Shown in pieces: positions 25,761 to 33,555 of a stretch of 64,000 nucleotides of DNA. Below the pieces are notes generated by a model, which saw only the letters and a program-made list of their open reading frames with translations, made no database searches and was not told where the DNA came from. Numbering within the stretch: the stretch's first letter is position 1; every line of letters starts with the position of its first letter. Position numbers and translations under genes: made by a program. Origin of the DNA: Flavobacterium sp. HSC-32F16 (lineage in GTDB: Bacteria > Bacteroidota > Bacteroidia > Flavobacteriales > Flavobacteriaceae); contig NZ_JALKAC010000002.1 of the NCBI RefSeq assembly GCF_024171645.1, positions 496,001 to 560,000 of the forward strand, in the 5' to 3' direction.

Positions 25761-26543
25761 TTACACCATTTCTGCTTTCATTATGATTTCTTCTTCAATA
25801 GCATTCCAAAGTCCGATACGTTTTTCTAAAGCCAAAATCGAAACTTCTTCAACTTCTTTCCATTTTTGAGCGTCATCTTCACATAAATCGGTAATCATCT
25901 GCATGGCCATTGGTCCGTGTTCATCAGCATCCAATTCAATATGTCGGTCGAAATAGTAAACCAATTTACTTAAATCAGTATCGGGAAGGTTTTTTTGAAA
26001 GTTTTTCAGGATTTCGGTAAACATACTCGGAATTAAATCTTCTCTTCCAAAAGTAAACGCAGCCGCAATTTGATGCGGTTTTCCTTCTTCTATAACTCTA
26101 AATGTAAAGTCAAGAAAAGCTTTAATTTCAGGATGAAGCGAACTTTGTTTAATGGCAACAAAAATATTATGAAGCGAATTTACAGAGTCTAAAAAATTGT
26201 TAATTTCTGTAATGTCTGCCCCGCAGTCTTCCATTGCTTCAAGATACATTTCATAATGGCTTTGTCTTCTTCCGTCAATGCTTAAATCAGTTTCTTCGGC
26301 AAGAACAATTTCGTTGATTAAGTATCTTGTTTCAGGATTTTTGGTAGCAAACCAAGGTGTTGTTGTGCAAGTAAGTTTGGCTTGTAGTGCTTTTAAAAGA
26401 GACATAAAATCCCAAACAGCAAAAACGTGATTCTCTACAAAACTGTGTAAATCGTCGATCGTTTGGATTTTATTATAAAGGGAATGTTTTAAAAGCTGTT
26501 CTTTTTGTGGTTGAATGCTATTGTGTATAGTTTCAATATTCAT
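25761..26543 (-). CDS. DUF3050 family protein (haem-oxygenase-like fold)
   Basis: A 260-residue protein whose sequence fits the DUF3050 family: HVFAVWDFMSLLKALQ near residues 38-53, ETRYLINEIVLAEETD, and the RHIELDADEHGPMA region near residue 215, whose His/Asp/Glu residues suggest a metal site in a haem-oxygenase-like helical fold. Enzymes of this fold carry out diverse oxidations; the substrate here is unknown. It starts just after the terminator of the acyl-CoA dehydrogenase. CAAAGATA at 26561-26568 (minus-strand TATCTTTG) is a probable -7 box. Confidence 0.82.
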   Translation of the reverse strand: MNIETIHNSIQPQKEQLLKHSLYNKIQTIDDLHSFVENHVFAVWDFMSLLKALQAKLTCTTTPWFATKNPETRYLINEIVLAEETDLSIDGRRQSHYEMYLEAMEDCGADITEINNFLDSVNSLHNIFVAIKQSSLHPEIKAFLDFTFRVIEEGKPHQIAAAFTFGREDLIPSMFTEILKNFQKNLPDTDLSKLVYYFDRHIELDADEHGPMAMQMITDLCEDDAQKWKEVEEVSILALEKRIGLWNAIEEEIIMKAEMV

Positions 26544-26567
26544 TTATGTAAATTTTGGTGCAAAGAT

Positions 26568-26597
26568 AAAAAGCTTCTCGATTAGAAGAAGCTTTTT
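26568..26597 (-). terminator. Intrinsic terminator after the acyl-CoA dehydrogenase gene
   Basis: Eleven-base arms (aaaaagcttct at 26568-26578 and its complement at 26587-26597) with an 8-base loop; the minus strand continues with a T run. Confidence 0.8.
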
Positions 26598-26628
26598 GTA
26601 TTGATTTTGCATATAATTTAATAGTTGT

Positions 26629-27810
26629 TTATGATTTAAACGCTGGAATTCCAGTTACATCCATTCCGGTAATCAATAAATGAATGTCATGTGTACCTTC
26701 ATAAGTTATAACACTTTCAAGGTTCATCATGTGGCGCATAATGGAGTATTCGCCTGTAATTCCCATTCCGCCCAGCATTTGTCTAGCTTCGCGGGCAATG
26801 TGAATTGCCATGTCGACATTATTACGTTTTGCCATCGAAATTTGAGCGGTTGTTGCTTTTCCTTCGTTTCTTAAAACGCCCAAACGCCAGGTTAATAATT
26901 GTGCTTTTGTGATTTCTGTAATCATTTCAGCCAATTTCTTCTGTTGTAATTGTGTTCCTCCAATTGGTTTTCCAAACTGAATTCTTTCTTTGGCATAACG
27001 CAAAGCAGTATCATAACAATCCATTGCTGCGCCAATTGCTCCCCAGGCAATGCCGTATCGTGCCGAATCTAAACAGCCCAGCGGTGCGCCTAAACCCGAT
27101 TTATTTGGTAAAAGGTTTTCTTTTGGAACTTTTACATTGTCAAAAATTAATTCTCCGGTTGCAGAGGCGCGAAGCGACCATTTATTATGAGTTTCAGGAG
27201 TTGTAAAACCTTCCATTCCGCGTTCTACAATTAAACCATGAATTCGTCCTTCTTCATTTTTTGCCCAGACTACGGCAATATCTGCAAAAGGAGCATTCGA
27301 AATCCACATTTTAGCACCATTTAAAAGATAATGATCTCCCATATCCTTAAAATTGGTAATCATGCTTCCGGGATCTGAACCATGATCAGGCTCCGTTAAA
27401 CCAAAACAGCCTATATATTCACCCGTTGCCAGTTTTGGCAGGTATTTCATGCGTTGTTCTTCATTTCCGTATTTCCAAATTGGGTACATTACTAAAGAAG
27501 ATTGTACGGATGAGGTTGATCTTACACCAGAATCTCCTCTTTCAATTTCCTGCATAATTAAACCATAAGAAATCTGGTCTAGTCCTGCGCCACCATATTC
27601 TACAGGAATATAAGGCCCGAAACCGCCAATTTCTCCAAGTCCTTTTATAATTTGTTTTGGAAATTCTGCTTTTTGAGCATATTCTTCAATAATTGGAGAA
27701 ACTTCTCTTTTAACCCATGCGCGCGCTGATTCGCGAACCAATTTATGTTCGTCTGTTAATAAATCGTCAAGGTTGTAATAATCTGGAGCTTGAAATAAGT
27801 CTGGTTTCAT
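26629..27810 (-). CDS. Acyl-CoA dehydrogenase (glutaryl-CoA dehydrogenase-like)
   Basis: A 393-residue FAD enzyme. I start it at 27810 (MKPDLFQAPDYYNL) because the upstream extension overlaps the -7 box. The N-terminal helical domain is followed by the FAD signature GCFGLTEPDHGSDPGSM (about residues 130-146) and a C-terminal helical part with RQMLGGMGITGEYSIMRH and the proposed catalytic Glu in ESVITYEGTHDIH, typical of glutaryl-CoA dehydrogenases. It oxidises an acyl-CoA to the 2-enoyl form with electrons passed to ETF; lysine/tryptophan degradation is a likely pathway. Confidence 0.9.
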   Translation of the reverse strand: MKPDLFQAPDYYNLDDLLTDEHKLVRESARAWVKREVSPIIEEYAQKAEFPKQIIKGLGEIGGFGPYIPVEYGGAGLDQISYGLIMQEIERGDSGVRSTSSVQSSLVMYPIWKYGNEEQRMKYLPKLATGEYIGCFGLTEPDHGSDPGSMITNFKDMGDHYLLNGAKMWISNAPFADIAVVWAKNEEGRIHGLIVERGMEGFTTPETHNKWSLRASATGELIFDNVKVPKENLLPNKSGLGAPLGCLDSARYGIAWGAIGAAMDCYDTALRYAKERIQFGKPIGGTQLQQKKLAEMITEITKAQLLTWRLGVLRNEGKATTAQISMAKRNNVDMAIHIAREARQMLGGMGITGEYSIMRHMMNLESVITYEGTHDIHLLITGMDVTGIPAFKS

Positions 27811-27831
27811 TTTTGATAGTTTTTTGCAAAA

Positions 27832-27839
27832 CAAATTTA
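27832..27839 (-). promoter_or_regulatory. -7 promoter box of the acyl-CoA dehydrogenase gene
   Basis: CAAATTTA on the plus strand reads TAAATTTG on the minus strand, matching TAnnTTTG. Its -33 partner is less clear (CAA at 27861-27863 gives a 21-base spacer). Confidence 0.5.
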
Positions 27840-27980
27840 CGTAATAAAAATATAACAAAACAAAGCTTAATTGTTATAATTTTATATATTAGTTATAAAA
27901 TAATCACAAATAAGGTGAATTAATTTTAGTTTATTGATAATATATAGACTAATTTTGAGATTCCAAAAATATAAAATTGA

Positions 27981-29741
27981 ATGAGGCTGATCATCTCTTT
28001 TCTACTCTTTTTTCTTCTAAACACTGCATTTGCACAACAGTCTGATGCTAAGATTACCGAAGAAAAGTATTTATTATTACAGGACAAAATTCGACTAAAT
28101 CTTAATGCTAATGTCGATAGTGCACTTGTGTACGCTCACCAGTTAGCCAAATCTAATAATAACAAACATTTAGCTTTTGCAAATGGTGCAATTTCTTGTT
28201 TGCTGCAAATAAAAGGGGATACAAAACAATCTAAAGAAAAATATAAAAAGGCATTACAATACTTAGATAAAATGCCTGAATCTGTTGATAAAACGCAAAC
28301 TACTTCTTTTGTTTACAATTACGGAGGATTAGCAGAATGGAATAGAGGGAATTTTAGCAACGCCCTTGAAATTTACCAAAAAGGCATGAAACTGTCTTTA
28401 CAGATTAATGACATTACTCAGATTTTTAAATTCAAAATCAATATCGCATTAATTAATGGAGAGGTTGGAAATTACCAGTTGGCAATAAAAAACCTGAGAC
28501 AATTAGATGAATTTGTAGATAAAAACGAAGGCTTTTTTACTAAAGAGCAGTTGTTGAATAATAAAAGTACCGTAAATCGTGGTTTAGCCAGTTCGTATGA
28601 AAGCTATTTCATGAAAAATTTAAGTAAAAGATACTTACTGGATTCAGCTGAATATTATTATAAAAGAACGATAAATTATTCGCAGAATTTTACTCAAAAC
28701 AAAATAGCGGCCAAGTTAAGTTTAGGAAACGTTTATAATTGGAAAGGAGATTATAAAAGTGCCGAAAAAACGTATTATGATGTTGTGTTTCTGGCAAATC
28801 AAAATAATCTTCCGGTTGCTTTATGTGTTGCTAATTACAATTTAGGCGACATTCATTTTACAACTAAAAAATACGATAAGGCACTGGTTTTTTTCAAGAA
28901 ATGTGACTCTCTTTCATTTGTAACCAATAGTAATGAAATTGATTATTTAAAGTCGAACTATTATCAGGCAAAGATTTACAATATTCAAAAAAAACCCGAA
29001 TTAGCTTATAAACATTCTAAGATTTATCTGGACAACTACGAGAAGTTTGAAGAAAAATTAAACAAGGAAACGTTAGAAGTAAATTATAAACAGGGAGTAG
29101 ATGGTCTTACTGATGAAATGGTTTCTATTGAAAAGAAATATAAAAGCGAGGTTTTACTAAACAGAGCTTTAAGAATTTTTTATGTCCTGTTATTTGTTGG
29201 AATTGTCTTTTTATTGATTAAAAATATAAGAGATAAAAACAAGGCACATAAGAAGATGAATGCTTTAATTGAAGAATTTAAAGCAAATATCGAGAAGAAA
29301 AATAATGCAGAGATCGATATAATTGAAGAAAAAGAAGAAATTTTTGAAACAGAAGAGGTTCATCTTAAAAAAGAAAATATCACTTTAAGTATCGACGAAG
29401 CCAAAGAAAACAAAATAGTAGAAAAATTACTCGCTCTGGAGAATAAACTGGAGTATCTAAATGCTGATTTTACGCTTCCGTATGTAGCTAAAAAAATCAA
29501 AACAAATACGACTTACTTGTCGTATGTTGTAAATAAACGATTTGGTAAATCATTTGGGGAATATTCGAATGAATTAAAAATCAACTATGTAATTAATGAA
29601 ATGATTACGAATCATATGTATAGAAAATATTCTACTCAGGCTATAGCAGAAAGTGTAGGATTTAAAAATGCAGTCTCTTTTGCAAAATCATTCAGAAAGC
29701 GGACCGGTGTATCTCCAGCTCAATTTGCCAGTAATATTTAA
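27981..29741 (+). CDS. Membrane-anchored TPR-AraC regulator
   Basis: A 586-residue protein: signal peptide (ending TAFAQQ), TPR-rich periplasmic part (about residues 40-380), a membrane segment near 394-412 (RIFYVLLFVGIVFLLIKN), a coiled coil and a C-terminal AraC DNA-binding domain (about 480-586, with LPYVAKKIKTNTTYLSYVVN and the final FRKRTGVSPAQF). This architecture is a typical Bacteroidetes one-component sensor. The upstream TAATTTTG at 27950-27957 fits a -7 box. A decayed copy of its C-terminal tail lies immediately downstream. Confidence 0.88.
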   Translation: MRLIISFLLFFLLNTAFAQQSDAKITEEKYLLLQDKIRLNLNANVDSALVYAHQLAKSNNNKHLAFANGAISCLLQIKGDTKQSKEKYKKALQYLDKMPESVDKTQTTSFVYNYGGLAEWNRGNFSNALEIYQKGMKLSLQINDITQIFKFKINIALINGEVGNYQLAIKNLRQLDEFVDKNEGFFTKEQLLNNKSTVNRGLASSYESYFMKNLSKRYLLDSAEYYYKRTINYSQNFTQNKIAAKLSLGNVYNWKGDYKSAEKTYYDVVFLANQNNLPVALCVANYNLGDIHFTTKKYDKALVFFKKCDSLSFVTNSNEIDYLKSNYYQAKIYNIQKKPELAYKHSKIYLDNYEKFEEKLNKETLEVNYKQGVDGLTDEMVSIEKKYKSEVLLNRALRIFYVLLFVGIVFLLIKNIRDKNKAHKKMNALIEEFKANIEKKNNAEIDIIEEKEEIFETEEVHLKKENITLSIDEAKENKIVEKLLALENKLEYLNADFTLPYVAKKIKTNTTYLSYVVNKRFGKSFGEYSNELKINYVINEMITNHMYRKYSTQAIAESVGFKNAVSFAKSFRKRTGVSPAQFASNI

Positions 29742-29756
29742 TAGAAGCGTATGCTT

Positions 29757-29835
29757 AAAAATGCAGATTCTTTTTGTGAAATCATTCCGCAAAAGAACTG
29801 GATTGTCTCCAGTTCAATTTGCGAATAATATTTAG
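29757..29835 (+). pseudogene. Remnant of an AraC regulator C-terminus
   Basis: The frame at 29773-29835 encodes FVKSFRKRTGLSPVQFANNI and a stop, nearly identical to the last residues of the preceding gene (FAKSFRKRTGVSPAQFASNI). One extra T around 29771-29775 breaks the frame with the upstream 'aaaaatgcagattc', which also matches the parent gene. It is a partial duplicate or the remaining tail of a lost neighbour paralogue. Confidence 0.75.
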
Positions 29836-29855
29836 TTAAGGAAATAATCTTTAAA

Positions 29856-30017
29856 TTAACTGATTCCTCCTCCACCAATTTTACCTGGATCTACTGCAGG
29901 AAGTACTGGCGGCGGCGGCGGTGGTGTAGTATCGTCTCCTCCACGAACCTTTTTTTGTTGGTTTTTTGATAATTTTTCAACTTGGAAATTCTCGAATTTT
30001 GATTTTTTATTTATCAT
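29856..30017 (-). CDS. Pro/Gly-rich GG-leader peptide precursor
   Basis: A 53-residue peptide. The N-terminal leader (FENFQVEKLSKNQQKKVRGG, with a double-Gly at residues 26-27) matches the Bacteroidetes bacteriocin/RiPP-type leader. The core DDTTPPPPPPVLPAVDPGKI ends in GGGGIS, has six successive prolines and no cysteine. It is related to the neighbouring 46-residue peptide in leader and tail (VDPGKIGGGG). The adjacent C39-ABC exporter would process it after the GG. Its role is unknown; a processed secreted peptide is the best inference. Confidence 0.7.
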   Translation of the reverse strand: MINKKSKFENFQVEKLSKNQQKKVRGGDDTTPPPPPPVLPAVDPGKIGGGGIS

Positions 30018-30094
30018 GATCTTTATATTTAATAAATTTTATAATTCTTTTTTCTTACATTAGTGTATATTTGCAGCTGATAATGACGTAGATT

Positions 30095-30235
30095 TTAGTT
30101 TGCACCGCCGCCGCCAATTTTTCCAGGGTCAACTTCAGGCGGGGTATTTTCTTCTCCTCCGCGAACCATTTTTTGTTGATTTTTAGATAATTTTTCACCT
30201 TGAAAATCTTCGAATTTTAGTTTCATATTAGACAT
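30095..30235 (-). CDS. Second Pro/Gly-rich GG-leader peptide precursor
   Basis: A 46-residue peptide with leader KFEDFQGEKLSKNQQKMVRGG (key GEKLSKNQQKMVRGG) and a short core (EENTPPEVDPGKIGGGGAN) that shares the VDPGKIGGGG tail with the downstream peptide. No Cys. CAAAACTA at 30265-30272 reads TAGTTTTG on the minus strand, a likely -7 box 29 bases before the start, and no such box is seen before the other peptide, so the two are probably one transcript. ATG at 30235 is used; an internal ATG at 30226 would shorten the leader by three residues. Confidence 0.7.
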   Translation of the reverse strand: MSNMKLKFEDFQGEKLSKNQQKMVRGGEENTPPEVDPGKIGGGGAN

Positions 30236-30495
30236 CTTATTATGTGTTAGGGTTACTGATTTATCAAAACTAAAGAAAATGCCAAGCGCTTGATCGAGAA
30301 TTGGGTTTTGAGTGTTTTAAGAAAAAAAAATCAAATGCAATTTACTGGTTTTCAATAAATTAATCAATTAAGTATGGCTGCTATAATTTATAAATTGTAT
30401 GTAGTATAATTGATAAAATGTCTGCTTTTAGCATTATTTTTTGAATAAAAACAGCAATATTTGTGGTGTAATTATGATTTAAAAGCGTCCCAAAA

Positions 30496-32058
30496 ATGTT
30501 AAAACTTATTCAAAAATTTCTACAAATAAATAGGTACTCAGAAGTTAAAAATGAGTTTAAGGATTTGTTTTTATCTCATCCTAACTATCCTAGTTTATTT
30601 GCGATAACAGATTCATTCGATTTGTTGTCTATAGAGAATGCTGCGATAAGAGTTCCTAAAGAGCAGATTGTAGATTTGCCTTCAAATTTTTTGGCTTATT
30701 TTAAAGATGAATTAATATTAGTCGAAAAAGAAAAAAGCTTTGTTCGTATCACTACTATTAAAAAAGGGGTGCAAAAAATATCATACGAGAAATTTCTTTT
30801 AGACTGGAATGGTGTTATAGTAGCAATCGAACCTAATAATGTCGTTGCAAGAGAAAATTTAAAAGTTGAGTTAAGCTGGTTAAAATACCTTGTGCCTTTC
30901 TTGCTTTTAGCTGGTTTATCTTTCTTCTATAATACTTATAGTCTATTTAGTTTTACATTTTTACTGCTGTCTTCTTTAGGAGTAGTGGTAGGTGTGTTAA
31001 TTGTTCAGGAAAAACTGGGTTTTAAAAATGGAATTATTTCAAAATTTTGCAGTCTAAGCACTAATTCGTCATGTAATTCAGTAATTAACTTTAGTGGTAA
31101 TTATGATAATAAATGGATTAGTTTCTCAGATTTGCCATTATTGTTTTTTGGAGCAAGTTTTATTTCAGTTCTGGTTCAGCCATTGAGTTCGTCTGTTTTT
31201 GTTGGTTTTTTGAGTTTATTGGCCATACCTATAATAGTATCTTCAATATGGATTCAAAAATTTGAACTTCAAAAATGGTGTGTTATGTGTTTAATGGTTT
31301 CGTTTTTGATTTTTACTCAAAGTTTAATTTGGTTTGCATCAGACTTATTTACATTGAGTTTTAGTTTTGGTACAGTTTTTCCATTTTTATTCTCGTTAGT
31401 ACTTCTTATTCCAATTTGGTTTGTTATAAAATCTACTGCGAAGAGTGTTTTAGATAACGAAAACTCATTAAAAGAGCTGAAAAAATTTAAAAGAAATTAT
31501 TCACTGCTTACTTTCTTATCTAAAAAAGTACCACTTACAAACGGATTTGAAGATCTAAGAGGGTTAAATTTTGGAAACAGAAGCGCTGTAGTGAAACTAT
31601 CAATAATTATAAGCCCAAGCTGTGAACATTGCCATAAAACATTTCAGGAAGCTTTTGATTTAGTTTTAAAATTTCCGGACAAAATATTTTTAAGCGTTCT
31701 GTTTAATATCAACCCAGAAAATGCTGATAACCCTTACAAAGCAGTTGTAGAGCGTCTTTTAATAATAAACAGATCAACTCCCGGAAAAACAGTTGAAGCA
31801 ATTTCAGATTGGCATATTAAAAAGATGAGTCTAAAAAAATGGCTTAAAAAATGGCAGGTAGATTCTGTAAGCATGATGATTAATCAGGAAATAAATAAAC
31901 AATATGAATGGTGCTCTAAGAATGATTTTAATTACACACCAGTAAAAATTGTAAATGAAAAATTATTTCCAAATGAATATGAATTGAGTGAATTGAAGTA
32001 TTTCTTGAATGATTTTGTTGAAGAAAAAGAAACAACAGTTCTCGAAAGAACAGCCTAA
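30496..32058 (+). CDS. VKOR-thioredoxin membrane oxidase with degenerate C39-like N-terminus
   Basis: A 520-residue protein. Residues 1-115 have the spacing and hydrophobic pattern of a C39 peptidase (HPNYPSLFAITDSF, LPSNFLAYFK, WNGVIVAIEP) but no catalytic Cys or His, like the inactive C39-like domains of HlyB that only bind substrate. The VKOR domain (about 125-315) has a four- or five-helix membrane bundle, loop cysteines Cys185 and Cys193 (C-x7-C) and the active CxxC Cys262/Cys265. The C-terminal periplasmic thioredoxin-like domain has SPSCEHCH (Cys376, Cys379). VKOR-Trx proteins make disulfides in exported proteins. It sits between precursor peptides and would oxidise their cysteines. 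Confidence 0.85.
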   Translation: MLKLIQKFLQINRYSEVKNEFKDLFLSHPNYPSLFAITDSFDLLSIENAAIRVPKEQIVDLPSNFLAYFKDELILVEKEKSFVRITTIKKGVQKISYEKFLLDWNGVIVAIEPNNVVARENLKVELSWLKYLVPFLLLAGLSFFYNTYSLFSFTFLLLSSLGVVVGVLIVQEKLGFKNGIISKFCSLSTNSSCNSVINFSGNYDNKWISFSDLPLLFFGASFISVLVQPLSSSVFVGFLSLLAIPIIVSSIWIQKFELQKWCVMCLMVSFLIFTQSLIWFASDLFTLSFSFGTVFPFLFSLVLLIPIWFVIKSTAKSVLDNENSLKELKKFKRNYSLLTFLSKKVPLTNGFEDLRGLNFGNRSAVVKLSIIISPSCEHCHKTFQEAFDLVLKFPDKIFLSVLFNINPENADNPYKAVVERLLIINRSTPGKTVEAISDWHIKKMSLKKWLKKWQVDSVSMMINQEINKQYEWCSKNDFNYTPVKIVNEKLFPNEYELSELKYFLNDFVEEKETTVLERTA

Positions 32059-32128
32059 TGTTTACATCATTTAAAAAGTAAACGTTTTAAAATAAGAACG
32101 GAATCCCCAAAACTAAAAACAAGCAGCT

Positions 32129-32305
32129 ATGTTAAAAAATATTTTAAATCTGGAAGGATCACAAGAAATAAGTGCAAGTGAACAAAAAACAATACTTGGC
32201 ACGAATGTTAAAGAAATAACATCAAAATGTGATTCATGGAACTCTATGATATATGAAGATTGTGCAGAATATTATCCGGAGTTAACGTATGCTAATGCAA
32301 ATTAA
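32129..32305 (+). CDS. Cys-containing leader peptide precursor 1 (atypical processing site)
   Basis: A 58-residue peptide whose N-terminus (MLKNILNLEGSQEISASEQK) is the same leader type as the next three precursors, but the processing site reads TILGT rather than IKGG, so the second Gly is present and the first is replaced. The core has two cysteines (SKCDS and EDCAEY). The 70 bases before it hold no gene. It may be a variant that still matures, or a decaying copy. Confidence 0.65.
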   Translation: MLKNILNLEGSQEISASEQKTILGTNVKEITSKCDSWNSMIYEDCAEYYPELTYANAN

Positions 32306-32386
32306 AAATTGCGTTGAGATAGTAATGAAATTTTTTAATCGAATAGATTCAAACGAATTCAAGGATTAAATGTAAATATAAATACA

Positions 32387-32578
32387 ATGTTAAAAGAGAT
32401 TTTGAATCTGGAACATGCTCAGCACATTAGTAAAAACGAGCAGAAGAACATAAAAGGAGGAATCCCGGAATGTTGGATTTATGCAATAGAAGCAGGATGT
32501 GTGTTGATACCAACCGGATCAATTTGTCCAGTTAATACAGAAGCCGGAATTTGCGATTCAAATCGTCTTTGCTGTTAA
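32387..32578 (+). CDS. Cys-rich GG-leader peptide precursor 2
   Basis: A 63-residue precursor: leader MLKEILNLEHAQHISKNEQK ending NIKGG, then a 38-residue core with six cysteines (CWIYAIEAGC, SIC, AGIC, and CC at the C-terminus). The even cysteine count fits three disulfides. Cleavage after GG by the C39 exporter is expected. Secreted, folded peptide with possible antimicrobial or signalling role; not proven. Confidence 0.72.
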   Translation: MLKEILNLEHAQHISKNEQKNIKGGIPECWIYAIEAGCVLIPTGSICPVNTEAGICDSNRLCC

Positions 32579-32641
32579 TTTTTTTGAAATTATTTAAAGT
32601 AATATACAATAAAGCCTTTTTAAAATTTAGTCATGTTTTTT

Positions 32642-32806
32642 TTAATTTGTAGGCGCTCGATCGTGGAACATTGAGCATTTATCCCAACATTGATGATTGG
32701 TGTCGGGATTCTCAGGATAATTGGTCACTTGGGTCGGTTTTATTTGGTTAGGGCTGATCAAGTGCCATCTCCTAGAGAAATTGGTATTACTAAAATATAT
32801 TGAATA
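32642..32806 (-). other. Open frame without a start codon, possibly a gene remnant
   Basis: This stretch has 54 sense codons on the minus strand with no internal stop and no usable Met, reading FSRRWHLISPNQIKPTQ then HQCWDKCSMFHDRAPTN. Its GC is visibly higher than the neighbouring intergenic DNA. It could be a gene fragment left by a past rearrangement. No family is recognised. Confidence 0.35.
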
Positions 32807-32809
32807 TTA

Positions 32810-32831
32810 AAGAGAGAAATTGTTCTCTCTT
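32810..32831 (+). terminator. Intrinsic terminator after precursor 2
   Basis: Arms aagagagaa (32810-32818) and ttctctctt (32823-32831), loop attg, followed by a T run. Precursors 3 and 4 and the exporter therefore probably need a later promoter or readthrough. Confidence 0.8.
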
Positions 32832-32948
32832 TTTTTTATCACAAAATAAAATCGTAATAAAAATACTACTCTGGTTTTTAGTAAATAGACAGAAACTTCA
32901 ACTGTCTTAAAAGTAATTGAAGTGTAACAAATCAAAAAAACCTAAGTT

Positions 32949-33113
32949 ATGTTAAAGAAAATTTTAGAATTGGAAGGAGCTCAAGAGCTAAACAGAAAAC
33001 AACAACAAACCATTAAAGGCGGTATTGCTTGTTCTGCAAGTGTGCCGTGTAAAAAAGGATATCATTGCGTAATAGCAGATGATGCTTCAGAAGGACATTG
33101 TGCAGTTAATTAA
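32949..33113 (+). CDS. Cys-rich GG-leader peptide precursor 3
   Basis: A 54-residue precursor with leader MLKKILELEGAQELNRKQQQ ending TIKGG and a 29-residue core starting IACSASVPCKKGYHC, with four cysteines in all. The leader is close to those of precursors 1 and 2 (MLKxILxLExxQ), so they derive from one duplicated gene. The core shares no clear sequence with the others apart from its cysteines, as expected for diversifying peptides. Confidence 0.72.
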   Translation: MLKKILELEGAQELNRKQQQTIKGGIACSASVPCKKGYHCVIADDASEGHCAVN

Positions 33114-33146
33114 AAAACTATTTACATCAAACAAAAAAATCAAATT

Positions 33147-33338
33147 ATGAAAAAATTAAAAAATTTAACAGGAATTGAAATTTTAAGTATCAGCGAAAAG
33201 AAAAGCATTAATGGCGGAGGCCCGGGAATAGAGGCCTGCTATTGCCCGGGAACGGGTATTTTTGCGGGGATTATACATCCGGGTGAAGGCGAAACTTGTG
33301 CCTCCGTTATCAATGAAAACTGCCCATTAGAATCTTAA
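33147..33338 (+). CDS. Cys-rich GG-leader peptide precursor 4
   Basis: A 63-residue precursor with a slightly different leader (MKKLKNLTGIEILSISEKKS ending INGG) and a core with four cysteines (EACYC, ETC, ENC) and many glycines (PGTGIFAGIIHPGEGE). It lies 33 bases after precursor 3. The leader keeps the negatively charged EKK and double-Gly, so the same exporter should accept it. Confidence 0.72.
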   Translation: MKKLKNLTGIEILSISEKKSINGGGPGIEACYCPGTGIFAGIIHPGEGETCASVINENCPLES

Positions 33339-33358
33339 TTTTTTTATTAAATAATACT

Positions 33359-33391
33359 AAAAAGCTTTGTTATTTATTTAGCAGAGCTTTT
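33359..33391 (+). terminator. Weak hairpin after precursor 4
   Basis: Arms aaaagctttg and an imperfect complement cagagctttt, followed by t-rich sequence. It could limit readthrough into the exporter gene. Confidence 0.5.
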
Positions 33392-33555
33392 CTTTTTTAT
33401 AAACTTAAATAACGGTTTATATGTATTTAATGAAACAGTTTTTAGAAAAAGGAAAGTATTAATCATCAAAGTTGAATAGATATAATTTAGATCTATTTTT
33501 TATTTTTTTAAGAATTTTTGTATAATATTGCTATAAACAAACCCAAATATTAGAA

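Noticed and set aside
30018..30094. Riboswitch between the two Pro/Gly peptides
   Set aside because: The gap is only 77 bases of AT-rich sequence without conserved cores or strong stems.
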